Below, one piece after another: positions 1 to 9,083 of a DNA stretch of 64,000 bases (position 1 is the stretch's first letter; each line of letters begins with the position of its first letter). Position numbers and translations under genes: made by a program. Under the pieces are notes generated by a model, which worked only from the letters and a program-made list of their open reading frames with translations, did no database searches and was not told where the DNA came from. The DNA lies in NCBI GenBank assembly GCA_947494145.1, contig CANLTZ010000003.1, forward strand, positions 310,001 to 374,000, written 5' to 3'. This DNA is from an uncultured Jannaschia sp. (GTDB lineage Bacteria > Pseudomonadota > Alphaproteobacteria > Rhodobacterales > Rhodobacteraceae).

Positions 1-295
1 AATTTGGACTAAGGCGGTGCGTTGCCGGGACCGGGTGCGAATGTGGCCAGCATAAAGCGCAATTGAATGGCCGTGTGATCGCCACAGCGCGACCCGTTGC
101 TGGATCGGCTCGCAAGAACGCTAGGCTAACGTCTTCTGGGCTTGGGTCCCGTCCGATGCGTGAATGTTCGCAAGTCACCCACCTCCGTCCCGTTCACGAA
201 CCCGTCGCCAGAACGTGCAGAGCATTTGTCCCGGCCCGGCCCTATAAAGAAGCCAACGGTCCCGCGCCCACAGCCATCGCCCCTGGAGAGACACC
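1..295. other. Non-coding leader upstream of the outer-membrane protein gene
   Basis: No convincing gene is visible in these 295 bases. Short open frames exist on both strands but overlap one another and show no recognisable protein pattern. The last bases hold a TATAAA sequence at 243-248 and a purine-rich ribosome-binding site (tggagag) just before the ATG at 296. The stretch therefore probably contains the promoter of the downstream gene. The -35 element is not clear. Confidence 0.5.
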
Positions 296-880
296 ATGTT
301 CCGCATCCTCGCACCCGCAATCGCCCTGCCGCTTCTGATGGCGGCCCCCCTGGCTGCGCAGTCGACCGACTCGTCGGATGTGACCTTTAATGACCCGCTT
401 GCGCCCTCCGCGGCGTTCACCGCTTCGGGTCGGGCGGCCTATGACTGGACGGGGCCGTCCATCGGCGTGCAGTTCGGCTATATCGACGGCGACAATGGCG
501 ACGAAGACGTGATCGGCGGTTTTCGCATTAACTATGACAATGATCTTGGCCGCTACGTGATTGGTGGCGGTGTCGACTACGACTTCACCAGCATCGATCT
601 TGATGGCGGCAACGAGATTGAGGGTATCCTACGGCTCAAGGCACGTTTCGGCATCGATGGAGGACGCAGCCTGTATTACGTGACCGGCGGCTTCGCCTCG
701 GCCATCGTGGAAAACGGCAGCGACGGTGACGGCTATTTCGTGGGCGGCGGCTACGAGGTCTTTTTGACCGACCGCGTGACGCTGGGCGCCGAAGTTCTGT
801 TCCACGATTTCGATGATTTCAGCGGCGGTGAGAACGTCGACACCACAACGGCGCAGGTCTCGATCAACTTCCGGTTTTGA
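296..880 (+). CDS. Outer-membrane beta-barrel protein (OmpA/porin-like)
   Basis: This 194-residue protein starts with a clear Sec signal peptide (MFRILAPAIALPLLMAAPLAAQ, cleavage likely after AAQ). The rest is rich in Gly, Asp and aromatic residues in alternating patterns typical of short outer-membrane barrels, such as GPSIGVQFGYIDGD and RYVIGGGVDYDF. It ends in a strand finishing with Phe (VSINFRF), the usual BAM recognition signature. Length and pattern fit the eight-stranded porin-family/OmpA-like beta-barrel group. The role could be structural or in surface interaction; no substrate can be inferred. The gene stands alone and is followed by a GC-rich hairpin. Confidence 0.8.
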   Translation: MFRILAPAIALPLLMAAPLAAQSTDSSDVTFNDPLAPSAAFTASGRAAYDWTGPSIGVQFGYIDGDNGDEDVIGGFRINYDNDLGRYVIGGGVDYDFTSIDLDGGNEIEGILRLKARFGIDGGRSLYYVTGGFASAIVENGSDGDGYFVGGGYEVFLTDRVTLGAEVLFHDFDDFSGGENVDTTTAQVSINFRF

Positions 881-895
881 TGGGTTTGGCCGGAC

Positions 896-924
896 GGGGG
901 CGCGCCACTCACGAACGCGCCCCC
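896..924 (+). terminator. GC-rich hairpin after the barrel protein gene
   Basis: Arms gggggcgcg (896-904) and cgcgccccc (916-924) form a perfect 9-bp stem with an 11-nt loop, starting 16 bases after the stop codon. No T-tract follows, so this is a terminator-like hairpin or a transcript 3' end stabiliser, not a textbook intrinsic terminator. Confidence 0.5.
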
Positions 925-1168
925 CTGCGGGACCGCCACCCTGTCAGAAGGGAAACGGATGCAGGACTAAGGTTTGGTCATCCAATGCCTTGTCTTTACG
1001 GCAACTCGAACTAAGAGCCAAGCCCCATCTCGTGACCGATCTGGAAACAATCCGCGTTTTCAGGGGGCAGCCGCATTGCCGCATTCAAGCCGCACCCCCC
1101 CCTTTACCCTCGGCCTCGCAATCCTTATCTTTTCGCTCGGTAAAAGACCGGACATCGAGGCGAGGCCC

Positions 1169-1534
1169 ATGGGTAGCGAGACGACCGAGCATCTGGAAGG
1201 CGCGCCGCTGATCGCCCCTTCCACCACAGATCACCCTTTGCATGAAGCGGTGGTCGATGCCTGCCGGTCGGTTTTCGACCCGGAAATCCCCGTGAACATC
1301 TACGATTTGGGGCTGGTTTATACGATCGACATCTCTTCTGAGAACGACGTGCGGGTCATAATGACGCTGACGGCACCGGGCTGCCCTGTTGCTGGCGAAA
1401 TGCCGGGATGGGTGGCGGATGCTGTGGCCTCGGTGCCCGGGTGCAAGACGGTGGATGTGGACCTCACGTGGGAACCGCCCTGGGGCATGGAAATGATGTC
1501 CGACGAAGCGCGGCTTGAACTGGGCTTCATGTAG
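1169..1534 (+). CDS. sufT: SUF system Fe-S assembly protein SufT (DUF59/MIP18 family)
   Basis: A 121-residue single-domain DUF59 protein. It has the family hallmarks: DPEIPVNIYDLGLVY near residue 35 and the Cys-containing motif TLTAPGCPVA near residue 68. The family works in maturation or delivery of Fe-S clusters. I chose the ATG at 1169 because the conserved domain begins about 20 residues later; the open frame extends upstream but the extension is unlike the family. In many Rhodobacteraceae this gene lies beside suf genes and a HesB/IscA gene. Here the HesB-type gene is about 10 kb downstream at 11491, so the block in between looks inserted or rearranged. Confidence 0.88.
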   Translation: MGSETTEHLEGAPLIAPSTTDHPLHEAVVDACRSVFDPEIPVNIYDLGLVYTIDISSENDVRVIMTLTAPGCPVAGEMPGWVADAVASVPGCKTVDVDLTWEPPWGMEMMSDEARLELGFM

Positions 1535-2588
1535 CGCGGGCCGTTTCGGTTCGATTGAGCAGGGACCGATTGTTGCGCAGCTTGTCCGCTTGTCGGGTGC
1601 TGTGGCGTTCAAATCGGCTTGGCCACCAAGAACCAGTTTGGCCGGGTTCTGATCCGTAAACGGGAACCTCGGTATGATGGCCCGCACAATGTGTCGTTTG
1701 CGGCGCCTTGGTGTGCCTTGCGACTGTTGCCAGCATAAACGGAGGCTACCCGGCATCCGTCCTGCGCTCGGGCTTTGCGGATGAGCTTTATGGCGTGTGG
1801 CGTTCTTCAGCCGCCGCCCGTCAGGGATGGGGGCCCTTGCCCGAAAGCTAGCGTGCACTTCACTCTTGGTTTCATAGCGGAATGCGAACCCAGGGGGACG
1901 AAACGCGTCCCATCCGGCAGGAAACAGCTGCCTGCGGCTTTCTGGCGCAATTCGTGGCACGTGACCGGCTGGCCCTCTGCGTTTGGACCTCCGGTCGTTT
2001 GGGCGTTTTTGTCGAAATCACGCTCGGCTGGCGGGTCGGACGTATAGACCTGAGCTACTGGGTAAGGTCAAAGATGACGCGGCGCGGACTGGCTTTAGAG
2101 ACGGTTTCGGCTGTCATGCATTCGCCCGCTTGGCCACCATCAGCCAAGCGGAGGTCGCGCGGCATGTTCCAGATTGGTCGCGCGGCTTGTTCCAGATTGG
2201 TCGCGCGGCTAGGCTTCGAGAGGACCGCGCGCCGCCCTCTCGAATACAAAATGCCGGACGGCACACTGGTAGGCGAGACTGGCGATTGCGCGACTGGGCG
2301 GAACCAACTGCCGACCACGTCGGCAATCTGGGGGCCGGGAGCCGCAACGCTGCCTTAAGTCCGCGACGGCGGATCATGTCCGATTGCGGCCCTTGGACTT
2401 CTGCACCGCTTGCTGCGGACAGGGCATCATGATGCCGGACCGGTTGCTGAAGGCCGGATCAGGGTCGCTTCGTTCTGACGCGCGGAATGCCGCCGAAATG
2501 CGTCATCCAAGCGTCACCTCTCCTTCATATGCGCGTCATCTGGCCAATTGATGGGGCTAAAAGACGCTACACGAGGGAGAATAGCGCC
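1535..2588. other. About 1 kb without a recognisable gene
   Basis: The open frames here have no domain-like pattern, no good ribosome-binding sites, and change frame every few hundred bases. I see no tRNA-like or rRNA-like sequence. It contains a short tandem repeat at 2153-2210 (separate entry). The last 100 bases become more AT-rich and presumably carry the promoter of the secreted phosphodiesterase gene. Likely explanations are decayed genes at the edge of an island or an undescribed non-coding RNA locus. The sequence alone does not decide. Confidence 0.5.
2153..2210. repeat. 23-bp tandem repeat, 2.5 copies
   Basis: The unit ggtcgcgcggcatgttccag+att begins at 2153, again at 2176 (one a/t change), and a 12-base partial copy begins at 2199. 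Unit length is not a multiple of three, which argues against it lying in a conserved reading frame. Confidence 0.85.
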
Positions 2589-3821
2589 ATGTTTCTACGT
2601 TCCACAATCGCCTTGCTGTGTTCAGCCGCACCGGTCCTGGCCGACGGTCACGCTGCAGCCACGGCCCAGGCGCTGAGCTATGGGCCGCGCCCGGCCTACC
2701 TGATCGACCAGATGTCGCCGAGCCCGCTTAAGGACGAATTGGCCGCCTGTATCGGGCAGACGCCGCAGCGCTCCAAGTTCTCTATCGGGCACCGAGGGGC
2801 ACCACTTCTTTTCCCCGAACACACCGCCATTTCCAATATTGCCGCGGCCCAGATGGGCGCGGGTATTCTGGAATGTGACGTGACCTTCACCCAAGACCAC
2901 GAATTGGTCTGCCGCCACGCGCAAAACGACCTGCACACAACCACCGACATCCTTCTGACCGATCTGGCCAGCACCTGCGTGACCCCTTTCACGCCCGCCG
3001 CAGGGGACGAAGACGCGACCGCCGAATGCCGCACATCCGAGCTGACGCTGGATCAGTTCATGACGCTGACGCCCAAGATGGACGCCGCCAATGCCAGCGC
3101 CACCAGCGCAGACGACTACGTGAATGGTGGCGTCGCCGACTGGCGCACGACGCTTTATTCAACGGCCAGCGCGGGCCTGCTGACCCATGCCGACAGCATC
3201 GCGCTGTTCGACAGCCTTGGCGCCGATTTCACGCCTGAGCTGAAATCGCCTTCCGTGGACATGCCCCATAGTGGCTTCAGCCAGGAAGACTACGCCCAGA
3301 AGCTGGTGGACGAATACAAGGCCGCTGGCATCGACCCGTCGCGCGTCTGGGCCCAAAGCTTCAACCTGACCGATGTCCAATACTGGATCGAGAATGAACC
3401 TGAATTCGGCGCCCAGGCCGTCTATCTGGTGGACCATTACGACCTGGATGGTTGGGACCCGATGGACCCCGCCACCTGGCCCGAACCCATGGCCACCTAC
3501 GCGGAGATGGGCGTTCAATACATCGCACCGCCGCTGTGGGTTTTGGTGACAACCGACGATGCGGGCGACATTGTGCCATCTGTCTGGGCCCAGGAAGCCA
3601 GTGCCGCGGGGCTCAACATCATCACTTGGACGCTGGAGCGGTCGGGCCCGCTGGCGACGGGCGGTGGCTGGTATTTCCAGTCGATCTCCCAGGCCACTGA
3701 CAATGATGGCGTCTATTTCGAAGTACTAGACGCTTTGGCACAGGATGTCGGCGTCGTGGGTGTCTTCTCGGACTGGCCGGCCACGACGACCTTCTATGCC
3801 AATTGCATGGGGCTAGACTAA
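2589..3821 (+). CDS. Secreted glycerophosphodiester phosphodiesterase family protein
   Basis: A 410-residue protein with a signal peptide ([20 protein letters not shown]), so probably periplasmic. The GDPD catalytic pattern is visible: His68-Arg69-Gly70 (IGHRGAP), Glu78 (PEHT), Glu95 and Asp97 in ILECDVTF, and His110. These residues bind metal and perform general acid-base hydrolysis of glycerophosphodiesters to glycerol-3-phosphate and an alcohol. The ATG at 2589 follows a good site (agggag) and gives the signal peptide directly; an upstream in-frame ATG would spoil it. The protein is longer than cytosolic UgpQ (about 250 residues) and closer to the secreted GlpQ class. It stands alone at the start of the accessory block. 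Confidence 0.85.
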   Translation: MFLRSTIALLCSAAPVLADGHAAATAQALSYGPRPAYLIDQMSPSPLKDELAACIGQTPQRSKFSIGHRGAPLLFPEHTAISNIAAAQMGAGILECDVTFTQDHELVCRHAQNDLHTTTDILLTDLASTCVTPFTPAAGDEDATAECRTSELTLDQFMTLTPKMDAANASATSADDYVNGGVADWRTTLYSTASAGLLTHADSIALFDSLGADFTPELKSPSVDMPHSGFSQEDYAQKLVDEYKAAGIDPSRVWAQSFNLTDVQYWIENEPEFGAQAVYLVDHYDLDGWDPMDPATWPEPMATYAEMGVQYIAPPLWVLVTTDDAGDIVPSVWAQEASAAGLNIITWTLERSGPLATGGGWYFQSISQATDNDGVYFEVLDALAQDVGVVGVFSDWPATTTFYANCMGLD

Positions 3822-3997
3822 CCCCAGGTCGGTCCGGCCCGCGGCGAAGCGGGCCGGGCTGCATCGCCGGCAGAACTCACGAATACGTGACGCGCGCGCA
3901 CCGTCTGATTGGCGGTGCGTTCGTCCATCTCGGCTTGACGCTTAGTGGGTCTTCCAAAATACTGGAATGACATTCTATTGAATGGAATATTGCAGAT

Positions 3998-4411
3998 ATG
4001 ACGGATCAGATGTATCCCGATGGCGAACGAAGCTTCGCCGCCAATGCCATCCAGGACCTGGCGCCAGCCGATAAGCCCGCCCATATCTTCCGGCAGGGAG
4101 GGGTCTTTCTGGTGGGCGCGCGCTCAACCTCGTCGGGTGTGCCGGTCTTTCCCCCGCGCCGCACCTGCCCCGAAACTGGCGCGACCGATATGGAAACGGC
4201 GCTCTTCGGGCCGGGCGGCACGCTTTACGCATTCTCGACCGTCCATGTCTCGGCCCGGCAGGATACCCCCTACACGATCGGCTATGTGGACCTGCCCGAA
4301 GGACTGCGGGTGCTGGCCCAGCTGCGGGGCGGGCCCTGGGCCTGCGACCAGCCCGTCCTGCTGCGCGGCGACGACATGTCCTGGTGGGTCGAGCCAGAGG
4401 CAGCGGCTTGA
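3998..4411 (+). CDS. DUF35-type OB-fold protein, thiolase partner
   Basis: A 137-residue protein with the DUF35 C-terminal OB-fold pattern: LYAFSTVHVS, TIGYVDLPEGLRVLAQL and a final PVLLRG. Family members form complexes with thiolases or thiolase-like aldolases in acyl-CoA chemistry (for example ChsH2 with Ltp2 in steroid side-chain breakdown). The N-terminal zinc ribbon normally has four cysteines; here only one Cys remains there (RRTCPETG), so zinc binding is doubtful. Its stop codon overlaps the TTG start of the thiolase gene, which suggests a translated-together pair. It is the first gene of the six-gene acyl-CoA operon. Confidence 0.75.
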   Translation: MTDQMYPDGERSFAANAIQDLAPADKPAHIFRQGGVFLVGARSTSSGVPVFPPRRTCPETGATDMETALFGPGGTLYAFSTVHVSARQDTPYTIGYVDLPEGLRVLAQLRGGPWACDQPVLLRGDDMSWWVEPEAAA

Positions 4412-5553
4412 CCGCGCCCGCGATCATCGGGGCCGGGATGATCCCCATGGGCCGCCACAAGCAATCTTCCTACGGCGGCTTGGCCGTGCCCGCCTTGCGC
4501 GCGGCCCTGCGATCCTGCGACCTGACCCCGCGCGACATCCAATTGGTGACCTGCGGCCACGCCTTCGGCGGAATGCTCACCGGTCAACGCATCGCCAAGG
4601 AAGTCGGCATCGGCGGCGTGCCCATCCTGAACGTGGACAATGCCTGTTCGGGCGGTGCCTCAGCGCTGCAACTGGCCGTGCGGGAGGTCGAATCCGGCCG
4701 CGTCGATCTGGCGCTTGCCATCGGGGTGGACAAGCTGACGCAGTTCGGCGGCGGCACCCTGCCCCTGGTGGAAGAAGACCCGGAGGTCCGTGCCGGAATG
4801 GTGATGCCCGCCCTTTATGGGATGCGGGCGGGTCGCTACCTGCACGAGCGCGGCGAAGGCCCGGAGGTTCTGGCCGACGTGTCCCGGAAAGCCCGCCGCC
4901 ACGGCGCTGCCAACCCTTTCGCGCAATATCGCTCGGAAGTGACGCGCGACGAGGTTCTGGCAGCCCGCCCCATTGCCGACCCGCTGACATTGCTGATGTG
5001 TTGTCCGACGGGCGACGGGGCTGCCGCCGTGATCGTCGCCTCGGACGCCAAGCGCCGACAATTGGGGCTGCCCGGTGCGCGGGTCACAGCCTCGGTGCTG
5101 CATTCCGGCAAGGCCACCACGGGCTTCCGGCACATGCTGAAGCCCGAGATTACGATGAATTCGGCCCGCGACGCCTATGAGGCCGCGGGCATCGGGCCCG
5201 CCGATCTTGACGTGATCGAGCTGCATGACGCCTTTTCCATCGCCGAGCTCATCTATTATGAGGCGCTGCATCTTTGCCCCGAAGGCGACAGCGCAGGACT
5301 TCTGCGGGGTGGGCGCACGACCTATGGCGGCGACGTCGTGGTCAACCCGTCGGGCGGTCTTCTGTCCAAGGGCCACCCGGTCGGTGCGTCGGGTATAGCC
5401 CAAGCGGTGGAGATCTTCTGGCATCTGACGGGCCGGGCCGGGGCAAGGCAGGTGGACGGTGCCCGCCGCGCCATGACCCATGTCACCGGCGGCGGGATTG
5501 CGGGCATGGATCACGGCGCCTGCACCATTCACCTTTACGAGGCCATGACATGA
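4408..5553 (+). CDS. SCP2-type thiolase family protein
   Basis: About 381 residues. The nucleophilic Cys lies in DNACSGGASAL (residue 80). The C-terminal half carries ELHDAFSIAEL and NPSGGLLSKGHPVGASG, the HDxF and GHP motifs of the SCP2/SCPx thiolases. The usual HDCF is HDAF here, and the final cysteine-glycine motif is replaced by HVTGGGIAG. It should cleave 3-ketoacyl-CoA, often with branched or bulky chains, together with the adjacent DUF35 protein; a retro-aldol role is an alternative. The TTG at 4408 overlaps the preceding stop, has gagg upstream, and begins exactly at the conserved N-terminus (TAPAIIGAG). A longer ATG start at 4384 is less likely. Confidence 0.82.
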   Translation: MTAPAIIGAGMIPMGRHKQSSYGGLAVPALRAALRSCDLTPRDIQLVTCGHAFGGMLTGQRIAKEVGIGGVPILNVDNACSGGASALQLAVREVESGRVDLALAIGVDKLTQFGGGTLPLVEEDPEVRAGMVMPALYGMRAGRYLHERGEGPEVLADVSRKARRHGAANPFAQYRSEVTRDEVLAARPIADPLTLLMCCPTGDGAAAVIVASDAKRRQLGLPGARVTASVLHSGKATTGFRHMLKPEITMNSARDAYEAAGIGPADLDVIELHDAFSIAELIYYEALHLCPEGDSAGLLRGGRTTYGGDVVVNPSGGLLSKGHPVGASGIAQAVEIFWHLTGRAGARQVDGARRAMTHVTGGGIAGMDHGACTIHLYEAMT

Positions 5554-6353
5554 CCCCCGGGGACGACACCATGGCGCGGGCGCCGCAAAGCCCGGCGGGC
5601 ACGGGCACGGCCCATCGGGTACTGGCGATGTTGACCTTCCTGGCCGATCGCGACGGGCCGGTCACCGTGCAGAAGGCCGCCGAAGGGCTGGGTCTGGCCG
5701 CATCCACAACGCACAGGCTTCTGAACCTGCTGCGCGATGAAGGCTATGTCAGCTATCTGCCCGACAGCCGCAGCTACGAAGTCGGCCCGCGCTTCCAGCG
5801 TGTGGCGTTGCGCGTGGCGTCCAATGCAGGGCCCGTTGAACTGGCCAAGCGCAATGCCGCGCCGCTGGTGGACCGCTATGACGAGACGATCCTGCTTGGG
5901 CTCTATCTGCCGCAGGAATACGCAATCAGCTTCGCCGCGCGGGTCGATGGTCAGAAGAAGCTGCTCTACCAGATCGAGATGAACCGCCCCTTGTCGCTGC
6001 TCTGGGGCGCATCGGGAAAATCCATCATGGCGTGGCTGCCCGATAGCGTTTGCGCCGCCATCCACGCGAGCGAAGCGCCCGCACCTGCCACGGGCGCGCC
6101 GGTGCCAAGTTTGCAGGCGCTTGCCGAGGAACTCGCCCGGATACGCCAGCAGGGTTACGCCATTTCCGATGGGGAAAAGTTGCCCGATGCGCGGGGGATC
6201 GCAGCGCCTGTCTTCGGGCCCTCGGGTGTGATCGGGTCGCTGTGCCTGACCAGCCCACGCGCACGTTTCGCCCATGATGCACACGCTGTGGGCGCAGATG
6301 TGGCGCGCGCCGCCGCGGCTTTGTCCGCCGATCTAGGCGGGCGTCTTCCATGA
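5550..6353 (+). CDS. IclR family transcriptional regulator
   Basis: A 267-residue protein with an N-terminal winged helix (HRVLAMLTFLADRDGP ... AASTTHRLLNLLRDEGYV, residues about 20-80) and a C-terminal IclR effector domain (GLYLPQEYAISFAA, WGASGKSIMAWLP, GIAAPVFGPSGVIGSLCL). IclR proteins commonly sense an aromatic or organic acid catabolite and control the neighbouring pathway. The gene lies inside the operon, with ATGA overlaps at both ends, so it is probably autoregulated with the enzymes. An internal ATG at 5571 is an alternative start. The effector cannot be predicted. Confidence 0.85.
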   Translation: MTPGDDTMARAPQSPAGTGTAHRVLAMLTFLADRDGPVTVQKAAEGLGLAASTTHRLLNLLRDEGYVSYLPDSRSYEVGPRFQRVALRVASNAGPVELAKRNAAPLVDRYDETILLGLYLPQEYAISFAARVDGQKKLLYQIEMNRPLSLLWGASGKSIMAWLPDSVCAAIHASEAPAPATGAPVPSLQALAEELARIRQQGYAISDGEKLPDARGIAAPVFGPSGVIGSLCLTSPRARFAHDAHAVGADVARAAAALSADLGGRLP

Positions 6354-7582
6354 CGGGGCCCGCGTCGAATACCGCTGGTGCCGGACCGCTGAGCGGCACG
6401 CGCATCCTTGATCTGACAACCTTCCTGTCGGGGCCGTTCTGCACCCAGATCCTTGCCGATCTGGGGGCCGAAGTGGTCAAGGTTGAGACGCCCGCAGGTG
6501 ACAGTGCCCGCCATATCCCACCCCATTTCGTGCGGGAGGACAGCGTCTATTACCTGGCCAACAATCGCGACAAACGCTCTCTTTCAGTGGATATGAAGAC
6601 GCCGGAGGGGCTGGATTTGGTACGACGCCTGATCGCAGAAGCGGATGTGGTGGTGGACAATTTCCGCCCGGGCGTGCTGGCTAAGCTGGGCCTGGACATC
6701 GACGCTTTGCGTGCGGCCCATCCGACGCTCATCTGGGCGTCGATCACCGGGTTCGGGCAGGAGGGCGCCACACGCGACAAGCCCGCCTACGACATGATCG
6801 TGCAGGCCCTGTCCGGCGTCATGAGTTTGAATGGCGAACCGGGCCGTCCCGCCGCGCGCCTGGGCATTCCGGCAGGCGACACGGTGGCGGGACTTTACGC
6901 GACAATCGGCATTTGCGCGGCTTTGGCGCAGCGCGCGACAACGGGGCGTGGGCGCGCCGTGGACGTCGCCATGCTCGATTGTCAGCTTGCCATGCTGTCT
7001 TACCAGTCGGCCTATGCGCTGAATGCCGGGGTGGTGCCGGGGCCGCAGGGGGCGGCGCATGATTCCATCCCCACCTATCGGTCCTTCATGGGCAGCGATG
7101 GGCGCGAATTGGTCGTCACCGCCATCACAGATCGGCAATGGCACGGGCTTTGCGCGGCTCTGGACCTGACCGACCTGGCTGGCGATCCGCGCTTTACCGA
7201 CGGCGCGGCACGTTTGGCGCATCGCACCGCCTTATGGAAGATGTTGGAGGAGGCCTTCGCCACGCGCCCCGCAGCCGATTGGGTGGCACGCCTGGCCGAG
7301 ATGGATGTGCCCGCAGCGCCGATAAAGTCGGTGCCCGAAGCGCTAGAGGATGCCCGCCATTCGGGCCGCGGCATGGTCGTCGCGATGGAAGACACCGACG
7401 GGACACGTGCGGATGTGGTGGGCGGGCCCATCCGTTTCGACAATGCCAATCAAACCACCCCCCGCTACCCACCGTCGTTGGGCGCCGATGCCGCCGATAT
7501 CCTATCTGGCTGGCTGGGACTTGCCCCGGCCGAGACCGATGCGCTGGCGGCGGCAGGCGTGCTTCGCGGGGTCGCGCGGTGA
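6350..7582 (+). CDS. CaiB/BaiF (class III) CoA-transferase
   Basis: A 410-residue protein with the class III CoA-transferase pattern: an N-terminal GTRILDLTTFLSGPFC, ADLGAEVVKVETP, and the region YDMIVQALSGVMSLNG carrying the catalytic Asp that forms the acyl anhydride. The large-domain motif RGRAVDVAMLDCQLAML is also present. It should move CoA between carboxylic acids and thus activate the pathway's substrate. It starts in an ATGA overlap with the IclR gene and ends in a GTGA overlap with the hydrolase gene, so it belongs to the same transcript. The acid substrate is unknown. Confidence 0.88.
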   Translation: MTGPASNTAGAGPLSGTRILDLTTFLSGPFCTQILADLGAEVVKVETPAGDSARHIPPHFVREDSVYYLANNRDKRSLSVDMKTPEGLDLVRRLIAEADVVVDNFRPGVLAKLGLDIDALRAAHPTLIWASITGFGQEGATRDKPAYDMIVQALSGVMSLNGEPGRPAARLGIPAGDTVAGLYATIGICAALAQRATTGRGRAVDVAMLDCQLAMLSYQSAYALNAGVVPGPQGAAHDSIPTYRSFMGSDGRELVVTAITDRQWHGLCAALDLTDLAGDPRFTDGAARLAHRTALWKMLEEAFATRPAADWVARLAEMDVPAAPIKSVPEALEDARHSGRGMVVAMEDTDGTRADVVGGPIRFDNANQTTPRYPPSLGADAADILSGWLGLAPAETDALAAAGVLRGVAR

Positions 7583-8313
7583 CCGGATCGCATGACTGGG
7601 CCGACGGCGCGTCCAGCCTGCTGGCGTTGCATCCGTTGGGCCATTCCGGGGCCTTTTTCGGCCAATTGGACGCCGACTGGCCCGCCGTGAACATGGTGTG
7701 CCCGGACCTGCCTGGCCACGGCACGCGCGCCGCGGTGCTGCCGAAGACCTTCAGGGATTTCGTCGATGTCGCAGCCGACGCCATGGCCGCCCTGCCGACG
7801 CCCATCCATGTGTTGGGTCATTCCTTGGGTGGCGCCGTGGCGGGGGAGTTGGTCGCAACTGCGCCAGACCGCATCGCGACGCTGACATTGGTTGCCACGC
7901 CGCTGCGCGGGATGCCGGTCTTCCATGATCGCGCCTGCGCCTGCGCCAAGGGCGGCATGGATGGCGTGACCGAAGACACGCTGGCGCGGTGGTTCGGCCA
8001 TGCGCCGCGCCCTCAGGCCGCAATGGAGGCTTTGTCCGCCATGTCGCCGGGTGCGTTCGATGCGGTCTGGCATGCTTTTGCAGGCTTTCGCGGGTTCGAG
8101 GCCCTGCCCGGACCGCTGCCCCCGACACTGGTGATCGGCTTCACCGACGACATTTCGACACCACCCCATGTGCAGGATGACATTGCTGATGCGCTGCGTG
8201 CCACCGGCACCGCCGTCCGGCGGGTCGATGTGGCCGGGGCTGGGCATATGGGCATGATGCAGCAACCCGATGCGGTCCTGCGATTGCTAACCGATCATAT
8301 GGGGACAATCTGA
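7579..8313 (+). CDS. Alpha/beta hydrolase (enol-lactonase-like)
   Basis: About 244 residues. The nucleophile elbow is GHSLGG, the acidic residue lies in GFTDDISTP, and the catalytic His in GAGHMGMM. The N-terminus (LALHPLGHSGAFF) supplies the oxyanion region. This complete triad makes it an active hydrolase of a lactone, ester, thioester or ring C-C bond; 3-oxoadipate enol-lactonase-type proteins are the nearest general class. I used the GTG at 7579 because it overlaps the CoA-transferase stop and begins just before the conserved fold; the open frame reaches further upstream only inside the previous gene. Confidence 0.8.
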   Translation: MTGSHDWADGASSLLALHPLGHSGAFFGQLDADWPAVNMVCPDLPGHGTRAAVLPKTFRDFVDVAADAMAALPTPIHVLGHSLGGAVAGELVATAPDRIATLTLVATPLRGMPVFHDRACACAKGGMDGVTEDTLARWFGHAPRPQAAMEALSAMSPGAFDAVWHAFAGFRGFEALPGPLPPTLVIGFTDDISTPPHVQDDIADALRATGTAVRRVDVAGAGHMGMMQQPDAVLRLLTDHMGTI

Positions 8314-9080
8314 TGGAGGATGCGCTGAGCCTGGCAGGGCGGATCGCAGTCGTCACGGGGGCGGCATCGGGCATCGGCCGATCGGTGACCGAGACGCTTC
8401 TTGGCATGGGCATGGAGGTTGGCGCCCTGGACTTGCCGGGCCATGCCGTTCCCGACCATGCCCATGCCCTGCCCGCCGATCTGCGCGACGAAGATGCCAC
8501 ACGCGGTGCCATCGACGGTTTCGCCCAGACCCATGGGCGGCTTGACTTGCTGGTGGGCAATGCCGGTGTCAGCTTCGTGGGCGGCATCGAGGACGGGGAT
8601 GAGGGCGATTGGTTCCGCGTCCTCGACATCAACCTGATCGGTCAGATGCGGGCCAGTCGGGCCGCCCTACCCTGGCTGCGCAAGGCCGAAGGCGGCGCCA
8701 GCATCGTCTTCATGTCTTCTTGCGCAGCGCTCAACGGCATTCCGGGCCGCGCGCTCTATTCGGCCTCCAAGGGGGCGGTTCAGGCCATGGCCATGTCCAT
8801 GGCGGCCGATCTGATCGGGGAAGGTATCCGCGTCAATTGCGTGGCACCCGCCACGGTGGACACGCCCTTCATGGCCGATCTGATCGATCGGGCCCCGGAC
8901 CCGGCTGCGCAGCGCCGCGCCTTCGAGGCGCGCCAGCCCACAGGGCGCATGGTGAACCCCGCGGAGATCGGTCTGGCGGTGGCTTGGCTGGCCGCGCCGG
9001 TGAACCGCTCCGTCACCGGCACGACAATCGAGGTGGATGGCGGGATGGGCCAGCTACGACCCGTTCGGCAGCAGGCCTGA
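8313..9080 (+). CDS. SDR family NAD(P)-dependent oxidoreductase
   Basis: A 255-residue classical short-chain dehydrogenase. It has the cofactor motif TGAASGIG (residues about 15-22), NAG (LVGNAGVS), the catalytic Ser in MSSCAALNG, YxxxK in YSASK, and the C-terminal TIEVDGGM typical of FabG-like members. Asp in the beta-2 end (ALDLPGH) suggests NAD preference. In this operon it could oxidise a 3-hydroxyacyl-CoA or cyclic alcohol ahead of the thiolase. The ATG shares one base with the hydrolase stop. It is the last gene of the plus-strand operon and converges tightly on the minus-strand gene ending at 9084. Confidence 0.88.
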   Translation: MEDALSLAGRIAVVTGAASGIGRSVTETLLGMGMEVGALDLPGHAVPDHAHALPADLRDEDATRGAIDGFAQTHGRLDLLVGNAGVSFVGGIEDGDEGDWFRVLDINLIGQMRASRAALPWLRKAEGGASIVFMSSCAALNGIPGRALYSASKGAVQAMAMSMAADLIGEGIRVNCVAPATVDTPFMADLIDRAPDPAAQRRAFEARQPTGRMVNPAEIGLAVAWLAAPVNRSVTGTTIEVDGGMGQLRPVRQQA

Positions 9081-9083
9081 CAC

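Noticed and set aside
1535-1760. tRNA gene suggested by ggttcgatt at about 1549
   Set aside because: No acceptor stem pairing, anticodon arm or D-loop pattern fits around it.
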